Of a DNA stretch of 64,000 nt, positions 17,075 through 25,750 are shown in pieces. A program made the translations under genes and the position numbers. Source of the DNA: Brevibacterium iodinum ATCC 49514 (GTDB taxonomy: Bacteria; Actinomycetota; Actinomycetes; Actinomycetales; Brevibacteriaceae); the NCBI RefSeq assembly GCF_900169265.1, contig NZ_FXYX01000013.1, positions 1-64,000 of the forward strand. The letters run 5' to 3'. The notes beneath the pieces are model-generated. The model did no database searches and was not told where the DNA came from. It worked only from the letters and a program-made list of their open reading frames with translations. The first letter of the stretch is position 1. Each line of letters opens with the position of its first letter.

Positions 17075-18798
17075 TTCAGCTCCTCTTCGTCGACGCGGTT
17101 GGCCCATTCGGAGAATGTTTCGGTCTCCCCGCGTCCGGCGAGGAAGCGGCGGACGAGGGTTTCGACGTATTCGGTGAGGTTCTCGGCGGTGACCTTGAGT
17201 CCGCGGACGGTGCGGCCGAGGCCAGCCTCGTCGCGGTCCTTCGAGGCCAGGCCTCCACCGACGTGGACCTGGAATCCGGGGACCTGTTCGCCTTCGTCGG
17301 TGGTGACGATCTGGCCTTTGAGACCGATGTCGGCGGTCTGGATGCGGGCGCAGGAGTTCGGGCAGCCGTTGAGGTGGAAGCTGATCGGGTGGGGCAGCTC
17401 CTCGATGTCGGCGAGGCGCTCCTCGAGCTTCGTGATGGTGTCGGCTGCGGTCTGCTTGGTCTCGACGATGGCGAGTTTGCAGTATTCGATGCCGGTGCAC
17501 GCGATCGTCGAGCGCCGGAAGAGGTCCTTGCGGCTCGACAGGCCAAGCGCATCGAGGTTGGCGACGACTTCATCGACATCGGCTTCGTCGATGTCGAGCA
17601 GCAGCACCTTCTGGTGCGGGGTGGTGCGCAGCCGAGTGGAGCCGTACTTCTCAGCGAGGTCGACGAGTTGGCCGAGCAGGGTGCCCGAGACGCGACCGAC
17701 GACGGGGCTGACCCCGATGTAGTAGCGGCCGTCGGTCTGCTTGTGCACGCCGACGTGGTCGCCGGCGGTGATCGGCTTGGCCGGTGCCGGCCCGTCGGCG
17801 AGCTTGTATCCGAGGTATTCGGTTTCGAGGACTTCGCGGAACTTCTCCGGACCCCAGTCGGCGAGCAGGAACTTCAGGCGGGCCTTGTTGCGCAGGCGGC
17901 GGAAGCCGTAGTCGCGGAAGATCGAGGTCACGCCCAGCCAAGTCTCGACGACCTGGTCGGGGGCGACCCAGGCGCCGAGGCGTTCGGCGAAGCGGGGGAC
18001 GACGGACAGGGCGCCGCCGACCCACAGGTCGTAGCCGATGCCGTGTTCGGGGTGTTCGACGGCGACGAAGGAGCAGTCGTTGATCTCGTGGACGACGTCC
18101 TGGCTGGGGTGGCCGGTGATCGCGGTCTTGTATTTGCGCGGCAGGTTCGACAGGCTCTGGTCGCCGATGTAGCGGCGGGAGATCTCTTCGATCGCCGGGG
18201 TCGGGTCGATGAGTTCATCGGCGGCGATGCCGGCGACGGGTGAGCCGAGGATGACGCGGGGGACGTCGCCGCAGGCTTCGGTCGTCTGCAGGCCGACGGC
18301 TTCGAGGCGGCGCCAGATCTCGGGGACGTTCTCGATCTCGATCCAGTGCAGCTGGATGTTCTGGCGGTCGGTGAGGTCGGCGCTGTCGCGGGCGAATTCG
18401 GTGGAGATGTCCGCGATCGTGCGCAGCTGCTCGGTGGTGAGCTTGCCGCCGTCGATGCGGATGCGGAGCATGAAGTATTCGTCTTCGAGCTCATGCGGCT
18501 CGAGCTTCGCGGTGCGACCGCCGTCGATTCCGGGTTTGCGCTGCGTGTACAGACCCCACCAGCGGAAGCGGCCGTGCAGGTCGTCGGAGTCGATCGACGA
18601 GAATCCGCGTTTGGCGTAGATGGTCTCAATGCGGGCACGAACGTTGAGGCCGTTGTCTTCGGCTTTGTCGATCTCGTTTTTGTTCAACGGTTCATGGCCG
18701 TCGATCTTCCACTGCCCATTGGACTTCTTCGGGCGGGCGGGCCGCTTTGCGGCTTGTTTACCTGCCGTTTCCTTGTTCTCTTCCACCTGAGTGGACAT
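17071..18798 (-). CDS. sir: Ferredoxin-dependent sulfite reductase (NirA/Sir type)
   Basis: The 575-residue siroheme protein reduces sulfite to sulfide with six electrons from ferredoxin. The cluster and siroheme cysteines are in ACTGIEYC (about 433 and 439) and NGCPNSC (about 478 and 482). Tyr84 (WWGLYTQ) and Cys176 (TTEACGDVPR) are 92 residues apart, the same spacing as the Tyr69-Cys161 covalent pair of Mycobacterium tuberculosis NirA. The first 25 residues are Lys/Ala-rich. The ATG at 18798 is preceded by TGGAGA, which favours it over an in-frame TTG at 18810. Confidence 0.93.
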   Translation of the reverse strand: MSTQVEENKETAGKQAAKRPARPKKSNGQWKIDGHEPLNKNEIDKAEDNGLNVRARIETIYAKRGFSSIDSDDLHGRFRWWGLYTQRKPGIDGGRTAKLEPHELEDEYFMLRIRIDGGKLTTEQLRTIADISTEFARDSADLTDRQNIQLHWIEIENVPEIWRRLEAVGLQTTEACGDVPRVILGSPVAGIAADELIDPTPAIEEISRRYIGDQSLSNLPRKYKTAITGHPSQDVVHEINDCSFVAVEHPEHGIGYDLWVGGALSVVPRFAERLGAWVAPDQVVETWLGVTSIFRDYGFRRLRNKARLKFLLADWGPEKFREVLETEYLGYKLADGPAPAKPITAGDHVGVHKQTDGRYYIGVSPVVGRVSGTLLGQLVDLAEKYGSTRLRTTPHQKVLLLDIDEADVDEVVANLDALGLSSRKDLFRRSTIACTGIEYCKLAIVETKQTAADTITKLEERLADIEELPHPISFHLNGCPNSCARIQTADIGLKGQIVTTDEGEQVPGFQVHVGGGLASKDRDEAGLGRTVRGLKVTAENLTEYVETLVRRFLAGRGETETFSEWANRVDEEELK

Positions 18799-18854
18799 TG
18801 CTGTCTCCAAACGCTGAGGGGAACCAGTGATGAATCACGGTACATGAATGCCGA

Positions 18855-18868
18855 ATTGCTCAACAACT
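18855..18868. promoter_or_regulatory. TGCTCAAC element upstream of sulfite reductase
   Basis: ATTGCTCAACAACT lies about 60 nt before the sulfite reductase ATG. Near-identical sequences are at 19736-19749 (ATTGCTCAACGACT, before the chelatase gene) and 19915-19928 (TCTGCTCAACAGTT, before the divergent transporter). A shared sulfur regulator such as a CysR- or McbR-like protein is a reasonable guess. The site implies an internal promoter in the operon. Confidence 0.5.
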
Positions 18869-19707
18869 CATCGGAGGGTTTGTGTCATGGAGTGACATAT
18901 GGCGTCACGGTCTGCCATGGGGCGGTCAGGTGAGTGCGGCTGAACGTTGAGCCGCTGCGGGGCGGGCGCGTGGGGTTGGCCGCGGACTCGGTCGCGGACG
19001 ATTTCGACGAGTTTCGGCGGAACGGTGGACGTGATGCCGCCTCCGGTGAGCAGCGGCGGGGCGAGGAGGCCGTTCGAGTCGATGCTGCCGTCGACGAGCT
19101 TGCGGGCAAGCTCGTCGAAGAACCCTGGGGCCAGCAGGTAGTTCGCCAGCACGGGTCGGGCACCGCGGCTGCGGCTCTGTCCGACGAGATCTTTCAACGG
19201 CACTCCGGCACCGGCGAGGAAGCCGACCTCGACGGGGCGCTTGAGTTCTGCGGCCAGCATCCTGCCCATCTCCCGGCAGGACTCGTTCGCACGCTCGTCG
19301 CTCGAACCGGCAGCGGCGAGGATGACGTCGTCGCTGCTCCTCAAGGGCGGAAGTCGATCAGCGAGGATCTCTGCGAGCCTCGGATCGGGCCCGAGCGTGG
19401 GGGTTCGTCGAACGTCACGGCCCGATTCAGCGGCACGGCCGGCCGCCTCGGCGAGGTCGACATGGACGTGATACCCCGGCGAGAGCAGAAGCGGCACGAG
19501 GATCACCGGACGGTCGGCGGGCAGTCGGGAGATCACCTCGTCGACGTCGGGTTCTTGGACGTCCACGTGCCCGAGCATGACTTCGTCGGCGATCCCGCGA
19601 ATGCGCAGGTCCGTGGCGACCTCGGCCGCTAGCACCTCGATGAGGACCTGGCCGATGGGCGATGAGGTTCCGTGGGAGATCAGCCCCACCGACGGCAGCC
19701 CCGTCAC
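18868..19707 (-). CDS. Sirohydrochlorin ferrochelatase-like protein (CbiX/SirB family)
   Basis: The 279-residue protein has two CbiX-like halves. The N-terminal half carries SHGTSSP with a metal-site histidine (H12) and LLSPGYHVHVDL with the second set of histidines. It would insert iron into sirohydrochlorin to finish the siroheme of sulfite reductase. C. glutamicum keeps a comparable gene, cysY, in its cys cluster. The start is a GTG at 19707. The C-terminal 30 residues lie outside the fold and are poorly conserved in character. It heads the operon. Confidence 0.85.
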   Translation of the reverse strand: MTGLPSVGLISHGTSSPIGQVLIEVLAAEVATDLRIRGIADEVMLGHVDVQEPDVDEVISRLPADRPVILVPLLLSPGYHVHVDLAEAAGRAAESGRDVRRTPTLGPDPRLAEILADRLPPLRSSDDVILAAAGSSDERANESCREMGRMLAAELKRPVEVGFLAGAGVPLKDLVGQSRSRGARPVLANYLLAPGFFDELARKLVDGSIDSNGLLAPPLLTGGGITSTVPPKLVEIVRDRVRGQPHAPAPQRLNVQPHSPDRPMADRDAICHSMTQTLR

Positions 19708-20040
19708 AGCGCCCGTCCGTGAGCCGAATCTGTTGATTGCTCAACGACTGAGCGGTCGGGGCGAGCAGCTTTCGTCACTCTTGAATGCATTGCCACAGCG
19801 TAACCCATCCCCCTCAACCCTGCATACAGGCTTGTAATCAGCGAAATATCGACATTCGACGTCATCTTTCGACATCTGGCGACCGAGTTCGTAGGATTGT
19901 GGCCGATTCTCCTTTCTGCTCAACAGTTTCGCTAGTGTGTGTTGTCAACGCACTTCTGCGGTTCTGACCCCGTCCGCTTCGTCGAGGTCCTCACCGTCTG
20001 CGCCCCCACCTCCTGCGCGTCATCCACGAAAGGCAAGCAC
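19708..20040. promoter_or_regulatory. Divergent promoter region of the sulfur genes
   Basis: This 333-bp gap lies between the chelatase (minus) and the transporter (plus). It holds two TGCTCAAC elements, at 19736-19749 and 19915-19928, each on the side of one of the two genes. No small gene is convincing. The AT-richer middle (about 19840-19950) is where I would expect the promoters. Confidence 0.5.
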
Positions 20041-20949
20041 ATGCGTCAGCTCATCATCCTGGGAATAGTCGGCCTCGTCGCTCAGCTCATCGACGGCTCC
20101 CTGGGCATGGCCTATGGGGTCACTTCAACCACGCTGCTGCTGGCGGCGGGTACGGCGCCGGCGGCTGCCTCGGCGGCGGTGCACTTCTCCGAGTTGGGGA
20201 CGACGTTGGTGTCGGGGATCTCGCACCACAAGTTCGGCAATGTCGACTGGCGGACCGTCGCGATTCTCGCCGGTCCCGGGTTCGTCGGGGCGATCGCAGG
20301 GTCGACGCTCCTCGCCAACCTGGACGGGGAGGCGGCGACCCCGTGGATCTCAGGGATTCTGCTGGCGCTCGGCGTCTATGTCATCTGGCGGTTCCTCGCA
20401 CTCGGCGGTGCGCGTCCGACGTTCAAGTCACGGCCGAGCGCGAAGATGCTCGTCCCGATCGGGCTCGTCGGCGGGACGCTCGACGCGGTCGGCGGGGGCG
20501 GCTGGGGGCCGGTCGGCACGACGACGCTGCTCTCATCAGGACGTTTGGAGCCGCGGAAGGTCGTCGGGTCGATCGATACGAGCGAGTTCGTCGTAGCCGT
20601 CGGCGGTTCGCTCGGGTTCCTCATCGCGCTCGGGTCACAGGGCATCGAGTGGCAGATCGTAGCGGCGCTGCTCGTCGGCGGCGTCATCGCCGCACCCTTC
20701 GCCGCATGGCTGGTGAAGCTGCTGCCGGCCAAGGTGCTTGCGGTCGCCGCGGGCGGAATCATCATCCTCACGAACGTCCGCACCATCCTGCTCGCTTTCG
20801 GTCTGGATGCGTCGACTGTGTGGCTGACGCTCGGCGGCTTGGCCCTCGTCTGGTTCGCCCTGCTCGCCCACGTCGTGCGGGTCGAGCGGGCGGCAGCGAA
20901 GGCCCGGAAGTCCGAGGAGGCTGGAGTCGAGGTGCCGGTCGGCGGGTGA
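20041..20949 (+). CDS. TauE/SafE-family membrane transporter (CysZ-like role)
   Basis: The 302-residue protein has about eight hydrophobic segments in two homologous halves. Each half starts with a GxxGG-type turn: LIDGSLGMAYG near residues 15-25 and GGTLDAVGGGGWGPVGTT in the second half. The family moves sulfite, sulfate or sulfonates. The divergent position next to the sulfate-assimilation operon, and the TGCTCAAC element they share, argue for sulfate or sulfite transport like C. glutamicum cysZ. AAAGG precedes the ATG at 20041. Direction of transport cannot be read. Confidence 0.85.
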   Translation: MRQLIILGIVGLVAQLIDGSLGMAYGVTSTTLLLAAGTAPAAASAAVHFSELGTTLVSGISHHKFGNVDWRTVAILAGPGFVGAIAGSTLLANLDGEAATPWISGILLALGVYVIWRFLALGGARPTFKSRPSAKMLVPIGLVGGTLDAVGGGGWGPVGTTTLLSSGRLEPRKVVGSIDTSEFVVAVGGSLGFLIALGSQGIEWQIVAALLVGGVIAAPFAAWLVKLLPAKVLAVAAGGIIILTNVRTILLAFGLDASTVWLTLGGLALVWFALLAHVVRVERAAAKARKSEEAGVEVPVGG

Positions 20950-21016
20950 GCGCCCGCACTTCGAACCCGCGGTTGCGACGTCAGCACGACGAATGGGACG
21001 GTTCACCGGTTGGGGT

Positions 21017-21033
21017 GGGCCGCCTCGGCGAGG
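21017..21033 (+). repeat. Iterated 17-mer GRGCCGCCTCGGCGAGG, intergenic copy
   Basis: GGGCCGCCTCGGCGAGG lies between the convergent transporter genes, outside any gene. It differs by one base from exact intergenic copies at 33152, 34352 and 28819 (inverted). Confidence 0.6.
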
Positions 21034-21057
21034 GCGTTCCTTCCCTTTCCCATACCG

Positions 21058-21123
21058 TCGTTCAAGGCCAAGCTCGCTTATCGCGAGGCACACGCACCCA
21101 AATCCGCGGGCCGACTTGAACGA
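21058..21123. repeat. 66-bp inverted-repeat element, 19-28-19 type (copy 2, degenerate)
   Basis: Arms at 21058-21076 (from TCGTTCAAGGC) and 21105-21123 (ending TTGAACGA) pair at the outer bases, but the inner arm is degenerate. The central spacer is 28 nt, as in the other four copies. It lies between the TauE gene end and the MHS transporter gene end. Confidence 0.7.
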
Positions 21124-21190
21124 GGCGAGGAAGACCCGTCGCGTGCTCGAATTCCTGAGAAAGGAACGGGCGAGCCGGCGGGAACACGCA

Positions 21191-21230
21191 AACAGACCCG
21201 ACTCCGCACAATGGCGGGGTCGGGTCTGTT
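21191..21230. terminator. Bidirectional hairpin terminator
   Basis: A 16-bp stem with one mismatch (21191-21206 with 21215-21230) has an 8-nt loop and lies 17 bp beyond the MHS transporter stop. It can serve both converging genes. A long U-tract is not present. Confidence 0.7.
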
Positions 21231-21246
21231 CGGCTTTGCGGTGCGG

Positions 21247-22518
21247 TCAGCGCTGGCTGTAGAGCTTCCTAGCCATGATCACGCCGATGAGGGACAGCAG
21301 CGACAGGGCCGCGTAGTAGAAGCCGGGCACGGTCAGCAGACCGGTCGCGCCGAGCAGCGCGGTGAGGATGAGCGGGGCGAAGCCGCCGAAGATCGCGACA
21401 CCGAAGCTGTAGGCGATGGTCATGCCGGAGCTGCGCACCTTGACGGGGAACAGTTCGGACAGCAGGGCCGGCATCGGGCCGAAGTAGAAGACCATGAACA
21501 GACCGACGATCGCCTCGCACAGGGTGAGGACGCCGATGGAGGGGTTCGCGGTCAGGAGGATGAACATCGGCCAGGCGACGATGATACCGACGATGGCCGT
21601 CGGGATCATCACGGTCGTCGGGCCCACTCGGTCGGCCAGGCGGCCGGCGAACGGGGCACCGATGAGGGTGATGACACCGGCGACGACGGCGCCGGGGAAT
21701 GCCGCCCAGGCGTCGAGGCCGAGGTTGGTCACGGCGAACTGCGGCAGGAAGGTGATGAGGTAGACCGAGATCGTGGCCATCGCGATGATGAGGAACGCGG
21801 AGAACAGGCGACCGAAGTTCTCGCCGAGGAGGACGCGGAGCGGACTGTCGGTCTTCTCGGCGGCCTTGAACTCGGGAGTGTCGTCCATCTTCGAGCGGAT
21901 GTACCATCCGACGGGCCCGAGGAGCAGGCCGAGGGCGAAGGCCACGCGCCAGCCCCAGGAGTGGAGTGCTTCTTCGCTCAGTGCCGAGCTGAGAATCCAC
22001 GAGATTCCGGCGGCCAGGAACATCGAGATGCCCTGGGTGGCGGTCTGGAAGGAGGCGTAGTAGGCCTTGCCGCGCTTGGCGTTCTCGGTGAGGAAGGCTG
22101 TGGCCGATCCGAATTCGCCGCCGGCGGCGATGCCCTGGATGATGCGGGCGATGATGAGGCCGATCGCGCCCCAGATGCCGATGGTCGCATCGCCGGGCAG
22201 GATGACGATGATGAACACTCCGAGGGTCATCAGACCGATCGTCAGCGACAGGGCGGACTTGCGGCCGTGCTTGTCCGAGTAGCGGCCGATGATGATCGCG
22301 CCGAGGGGACGGACGACGAAGGTGATGGCGAAGGTCGCCCAGGTCATCAGCTGCGCGGACAGGCCCTCGCCCGGGTAGAAGACCGCGGTGATCGAAGTGG
22401 CCATGAATCCGAACAGGATGATGTCATACCACTCGAGGGCGTTGCCCAGTCCGGCCGCAACTACGGCCTTGCGGGCCCGCGACTTGTCTTCGCGGGACTC
22501 GACGGGTGTCTCAGTCAT
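21247..22518 (-). CDS. MFS transporter, metabolite:H+ symporter (MHS/ProP-like) family
   Basis: The 423-residue protein has twelve predicted membrane segments. GNALEWYDIILFGF near residue 25 and the loop GRYSDKHGRKSALS between segments 2 and 3 are typical of the MHS group (ProP, KgtP, ShiA). AARIIQG..AAGGEFG-type residues follow segment 4. Substrates in this group include osmolytes and dicarboxylates. The sequence does not say which. It stands alone, with a terminator at its 3' end. Confidence 0.85.
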   Translation of the reverse strand: MTETPVESREDKSRARKAVVAAGLGNALEWYDIILFGFMATSITAVFYPGEGLSAQLMTWATFAITFVVRPLGAIIIGRYSDKHGRKSALSLTIGLMTLGVFIIVILPGDATIGIWGAIGLIIARIIQGIAAGGEFGSATAFLTENAKRGKAYYASFQTATQGISMFLAAGISWILSSALSEEALHSWGWRVAFALGLLLGPVGWYIRSKMDDTPEFKAAEKTDSPLRVLLGENFGRLFSAFLIIAMATISVYLITFLPQFAVTNLGLDAWAAFPGAVVAGVITLIGAPFAGRLADRVGPTTVMIPTAIVGIIVAWPMFILLTANPSIGVLTLCEAIVGLFMVFYFGPMPALLSELFPVKVRSSGMTIAYSFGVAIFGGFAPLILTALLGATGLLTVPGFYYAALSLLSLIGVIMARKLYSQR

Positions 22519-22775
22519 CGTGTGCCTCTTCTTCTAGGTGCCCGACTGCCGTGGTCGGCGAAGCCGGTGATGGATCGTGGGCTTGCAGGATGCAGGCACC
22601 GCTGCTCGTCACCCAGGGCGGATGTTGCTCATTCACAGGTCGGATTGGAGTCTCTGATCTGACCAGTATGCCCCTGTTCTCGTCAGCGAGTCGATTGTAG
22701 TCCGGTCATATCCGGTCGCAAAGGCGGTCTCAGGAGATGACGAGTCCTGTCAGCGCCGGTTGTTACGATCACGAT

Positions 22776-25304
22776 ATGTTGACCGAAGCCCGAAACACTG
22801 CCCCTGCCACAGCGGTCGAGGTGCGCGGCGCCCGCGTGCACAACCTGCAGAACATCGACGTCGACGTCCCTCTGAATACCCTCGTCGCCATCGCCGGCGT
22901 CTCCGGTTCGGGCAAGTCCTCCCTGGCCATGGGAGTCCTCTACGCCGAAGGCTCCCGCCGCTATATCGAAGCTCTGTCGACGTACACCCGTCGACGCATG
23001 GGTCAAGCCGCTCGCGCCGACGTCGACACTGTCCGCCACATACCCGCCGCCCTCGCCCTGCGGCAACGGCCCGGAGTCCCCGGGGTCCGCTCGACGTTCG
23101 GCACCTCGACCGAGCTGCTCAACGTCGTTCGCCTGATGTTCTCCCGCCTGGCCTCCCACCTCTGCCCGAACGGGCACCGGCAGAAACCGACTCTCAACGT
23201 CGCTGCCGAGGAGCCGTTCGACTGCCCCGAATGCGGTGAGACCGTCCATGCTCCCGGCGCCGAGGAGCTCGCCTTCAATTCCGGTGGAGCATGCCCCCGC
23301 TGCGAGGGCATCGGCACCATCAGAGAAGTCGACGATGCCTCCCTCATCCGCGACCCCGACCTGTCGATCGACAACGGCACAGTCATCCCCTGGCAGATGT
23401 TCGGCTTCAACGTCCAACCGCAGATCGCCCGCGAATTCGGCGTCCGCACCGATGTGCCCTGGCGCGACCTCGAAGACTGGGAGCGCGAGATCGTCTTCGC
23501 CGGCCCCGAAGAGAAGAAGCACATCACGGTCACCTCGAAGAAGGGGCTCCACGACCTCGACTTCACCTTCCGCAACGCCCGCCTGACGGTGACCGAAGAA
23601 CTCAAACGTGCGGACAACGAGAAGCGCTTCGCCAGGGTCAGCCGGTTCCTCTCCGAGCAGGTCTGCCCCGACTGCGAGGGCACCCGCCTCTCCCCCGCCG
23701 CCCGTGCACCGCGCATCGGTGAAATCGGCCTCGCCGAGGCGACCGCCATGACCCTCGACGAACTCGTCGACTGGGCCGCGGATGTTCCGGCCGGCCTTCC
23801 CTCATCGATGCAGTCCATGGCCAGATCGTTGGTGGACACTCTGCTCGGCATGGCCCGTCGGCTGCTCGATCTCGGACTCGGGTACCTCGCACTGGACCGG
23901 GCCGGTTCCTCCCTGTCGACCGGTGAACGCCAACGCGTGCAACTCGCCCGCGCCGTGCGCAACGAGACCACCGGGGTCCTCTATGTCCTCGACGAACCCT
24001 CGATCGGCCTCCACCCCTCCAGCATCGCGGGCCTACAGGGTGTCATCACCGATCTCCTCGACGAGGGCAACTCCGTCGTCATGGTCGACCACGACCCGCT
24101 GGTCCTCCGCGAAGCCGACCACCTCATCGAGATCGGACCCGGATCCGGTCGTGATGGCGGAACGGTCGTGGCCACCGGCACTGTCACGGACCTCGACTAT
24201 CACCCCGAATCCCGCATCGGCCCCTACCTCACCGGCCGCGCCGAAACACTTGTGCGCGAGCCCGCGGCCGCCTCGGCGACCTTCGAACACGGACGGATCC
24301 GATTGCGCACCGCACCGATCCACACGGTCCACGCCCTCGACGCGGAGATCCCGCGGCAGCGGCTGACCGTTGTCACAGGAGTGTCCGGATCGGGCAAGAC
24401 CACCCTCGTCCTCGACAGCCTCGTTCCCGCGCTGAAAGCCGCCCATGAACGTTCGCGGCCCAGTCATGTGCGTGACATCGACGCCGAGGGGATCGACCGG
24501 GTCAACGTCGTCGACGCCACCCCGATCGGCATCAACGTCCGCTCGACCGTCGCCACCTATTCCGGGGTCCTCGACGACCTCCGACGTGCGTACGCCCGCC
24601 TCGATTCGGCCAAGGAGGCCGGACTCACGGCCGGGGATTTCTCCTACAACACGGGGTCGCTGCGCTGCCCGAAATGCGAAGGCACCGGCGAGATCACCCT
24701 CGATGTGCAGTTCCTGCCCGATGTCGACATCCCCTGTCCCGACTGCGAAGGCCGCCGGTACAGTCCGGACGCGGATGAGTACCGCCGTGCCTCGGATGCC
24801 GATGGTCAGCCGCAGTCGCTGCCGGATCTCTTGGCGATGACCGTCGCCGAGGCGCTCCCCCACCTCGCCGAGATGCGCAAGGTCCACGCCCGGCTGAGAG
24901 CGCTGGCCGATGTGGGACTCGGCTATCTCACCCTCCACGAGGCGACGCCGGCGCTCTCCGGCGGAGAGGCACAGCGGCTCAAGCTCGCCACCAAGCTCGG
25001 GAAGTCACAGCAGCACACGCTCTTCGTCTTCGACGAACCGACGGTGGGCCTGCACCCCGAGGATGTGCGTGTACTCGTGCGCGTCTTCCAACAGCTTCTC
25101 GACCAGGGCGGAACGGTCCTCGTCATCGAACACGACCTCGACATGATCGCCAACGCCGATTGGGTCATCGACCTCGGACCCGGCGGAGGTCAGGATGGCG
25201 GGCAGATCGTCGCGACGGGAACCCCGCAGCAGATCGCGGATGCCGCGAACAGCGTGACTGGTGAGTACCTCGAGGGGCATGTGCAGCCGAACTCTGCCGG
25301 ATAG
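22776..25304 (+). CDS. UvrA-like ABC-class ATPase (UvrA2/drug-tolerance type)
   Basis: The 842-residue protein has two ABC ATPase halves: Walker A GVSGSGKSS (41-49) with signature SLSTGERQRVQLARAV, and GVSGSGKTT (about 535) with signature ALSGGEAQRLKLATKL. Zinc-type cysteine sets CPECGE...CPRCEG and CPKCEG...CPDCEG are present. It is about 100 residues shorter than housekeeping UvrA and lacks most of the UvrB-interaction region, as in UvrA2/DrrC proteins linked to DNA-binding drug tolerance. TACGAT at 22764-22769 is 6 nt before the ATG, so it is probably leaderless. Confidence 0.85.
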   Translation: MLTEARNTAPATAVEVRGARVHNLQNIDVDVPLNTLVAIAGVSGSGKSSLAMGVLYAEGSRRYIEALSTYTRRRMGQAARADVDTVRHIPAALALRQRPGVPGVRSTFGTSTELLNVVRLMFSRLASHLCPNGHRQKPTLNVAAEEPFDCPECGETVHAPGAEELAFNSGGACPRCEGIGTIREVDDASLIRDPDLSIDNGTVIPWQMFGFNVQPQIAREFGVRTDVPWRDLEDWEREIVFAGPEEKKHITVTSKKGLHDLDFTFRNARLTVTEELKRADNEKRFARVSRFLSEQVCPDCEGTRLSPAARAPRIGEIGLAEATAMTLDELVDWAADVPAGLPSSMQSMARSLVDTLLGMARRLLDLGLGYLALDRAGSSLSTGERQRVQLARAVRNETTGVLYVLDEPSIGLHPSSIAGLQGVITDLLDEGNSVVMVDHDPLVLREADHLIEIGPGSGRDGGTVVATGTVTDLDYHPESRIGPYLTGRAETLVREPAAASATFEHGRIRLRTAPIHTVHALDAEIPRQRLTVVTGVSGSGKTTLVLDSLVPALKAAHERSRPSHVRDIDAEGIDRVNVVDATPIGINVRSTVATYSGVLDDLRRAYARLDSAKEAGLTAGDFSYNTGSLRCPKCEGTGEITLDVQFLPDVDIPCPDCEGRRYSPDADEYRRASDADGQPQSLPDLLAMTVAEALPHLAEMRKVHARLRALADVGLGYLTLHEATPALSGGEAQRLKLATKLGKSQQHTLFVFDEPTVGLHPEDVRVLVRVFQQLLDQGGTVLVIEHDLDMIANADWVIDLGPGGGQDGGQIVATGTPQQIADAANSVTGEYLEGHVQPNSAG

Positions 25305-25355
25305 CGAGGCAGCCGACATCGGCCCGACCGTGCTTCCTTCCTCGCCTGAGCAGTC

Positions 25356-25700
25356 TCAGGCTCCGCTTGCGGCAGCGCCCACGCAGAGGACGAGCCCGAC
25401 GAGCGAGGCAACGGCCATGCCGATCATCGCTGCGGCCATGACCCACAGACGCACTCGGCCCGGTCGAAAGGCGAAGCGGGCGATGAGCAGGATCAGGTAG
25501 AGCACTGCCGCTATCACGATCGTGGTGATCGCTGTGGGCACCGCCGTGGTGCCGGAGACGATGATCGCTGTGAGCACACCCGCGATGACGACGAGGAAGA
25601 TCCCTCCGGCCACGATCCAGATGGTGCCGGACGAACTGCGCAGCGCAGGCTGGTCACTGATGCGACGTGACTCGATCGGCTCGCGTGAACTGTTGTCCAT
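25356..25700 (-). CDS. Small membrane protein of unknown function
   Basis: The 114-residue protein has a polar N-terminal 25 residues and three hydrophobic segments (about 28-50, 57-76 and 88-110), the second followed by basic residues FAFRPGRVR. Family not recognised. The ATG at 25700 is preceded at 7 nt by TAGATT, which suits a leaderless transcript. Its 3' end faces the UvrA-like gene. Confidence 0.65.
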   Translation of the reverse strand: MDNSSREPIESRRISDQPALRSSSGTIWIVAGGIFLVVIAGVLTAIIVSGTTAVPTAITTIVIAAVLYLILLIARFAFRPGRVRLWVMAAAMIGMAVASLVGLVLCVGAAASGA

Positions 25701-25750
25701 GCCGTCCAATCTAGCGAGCGAACTGTGACTCGGCTAGGGGATGCGGTGCC

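Noticed and set aside
21010-22662. 550-codon plus-strand frame across the MHS transporter
   Set aside because: The translation is a Gly/Glu/Asp/Arg-rich mirror of membrane segments. The minus-strand gene is clearly real.
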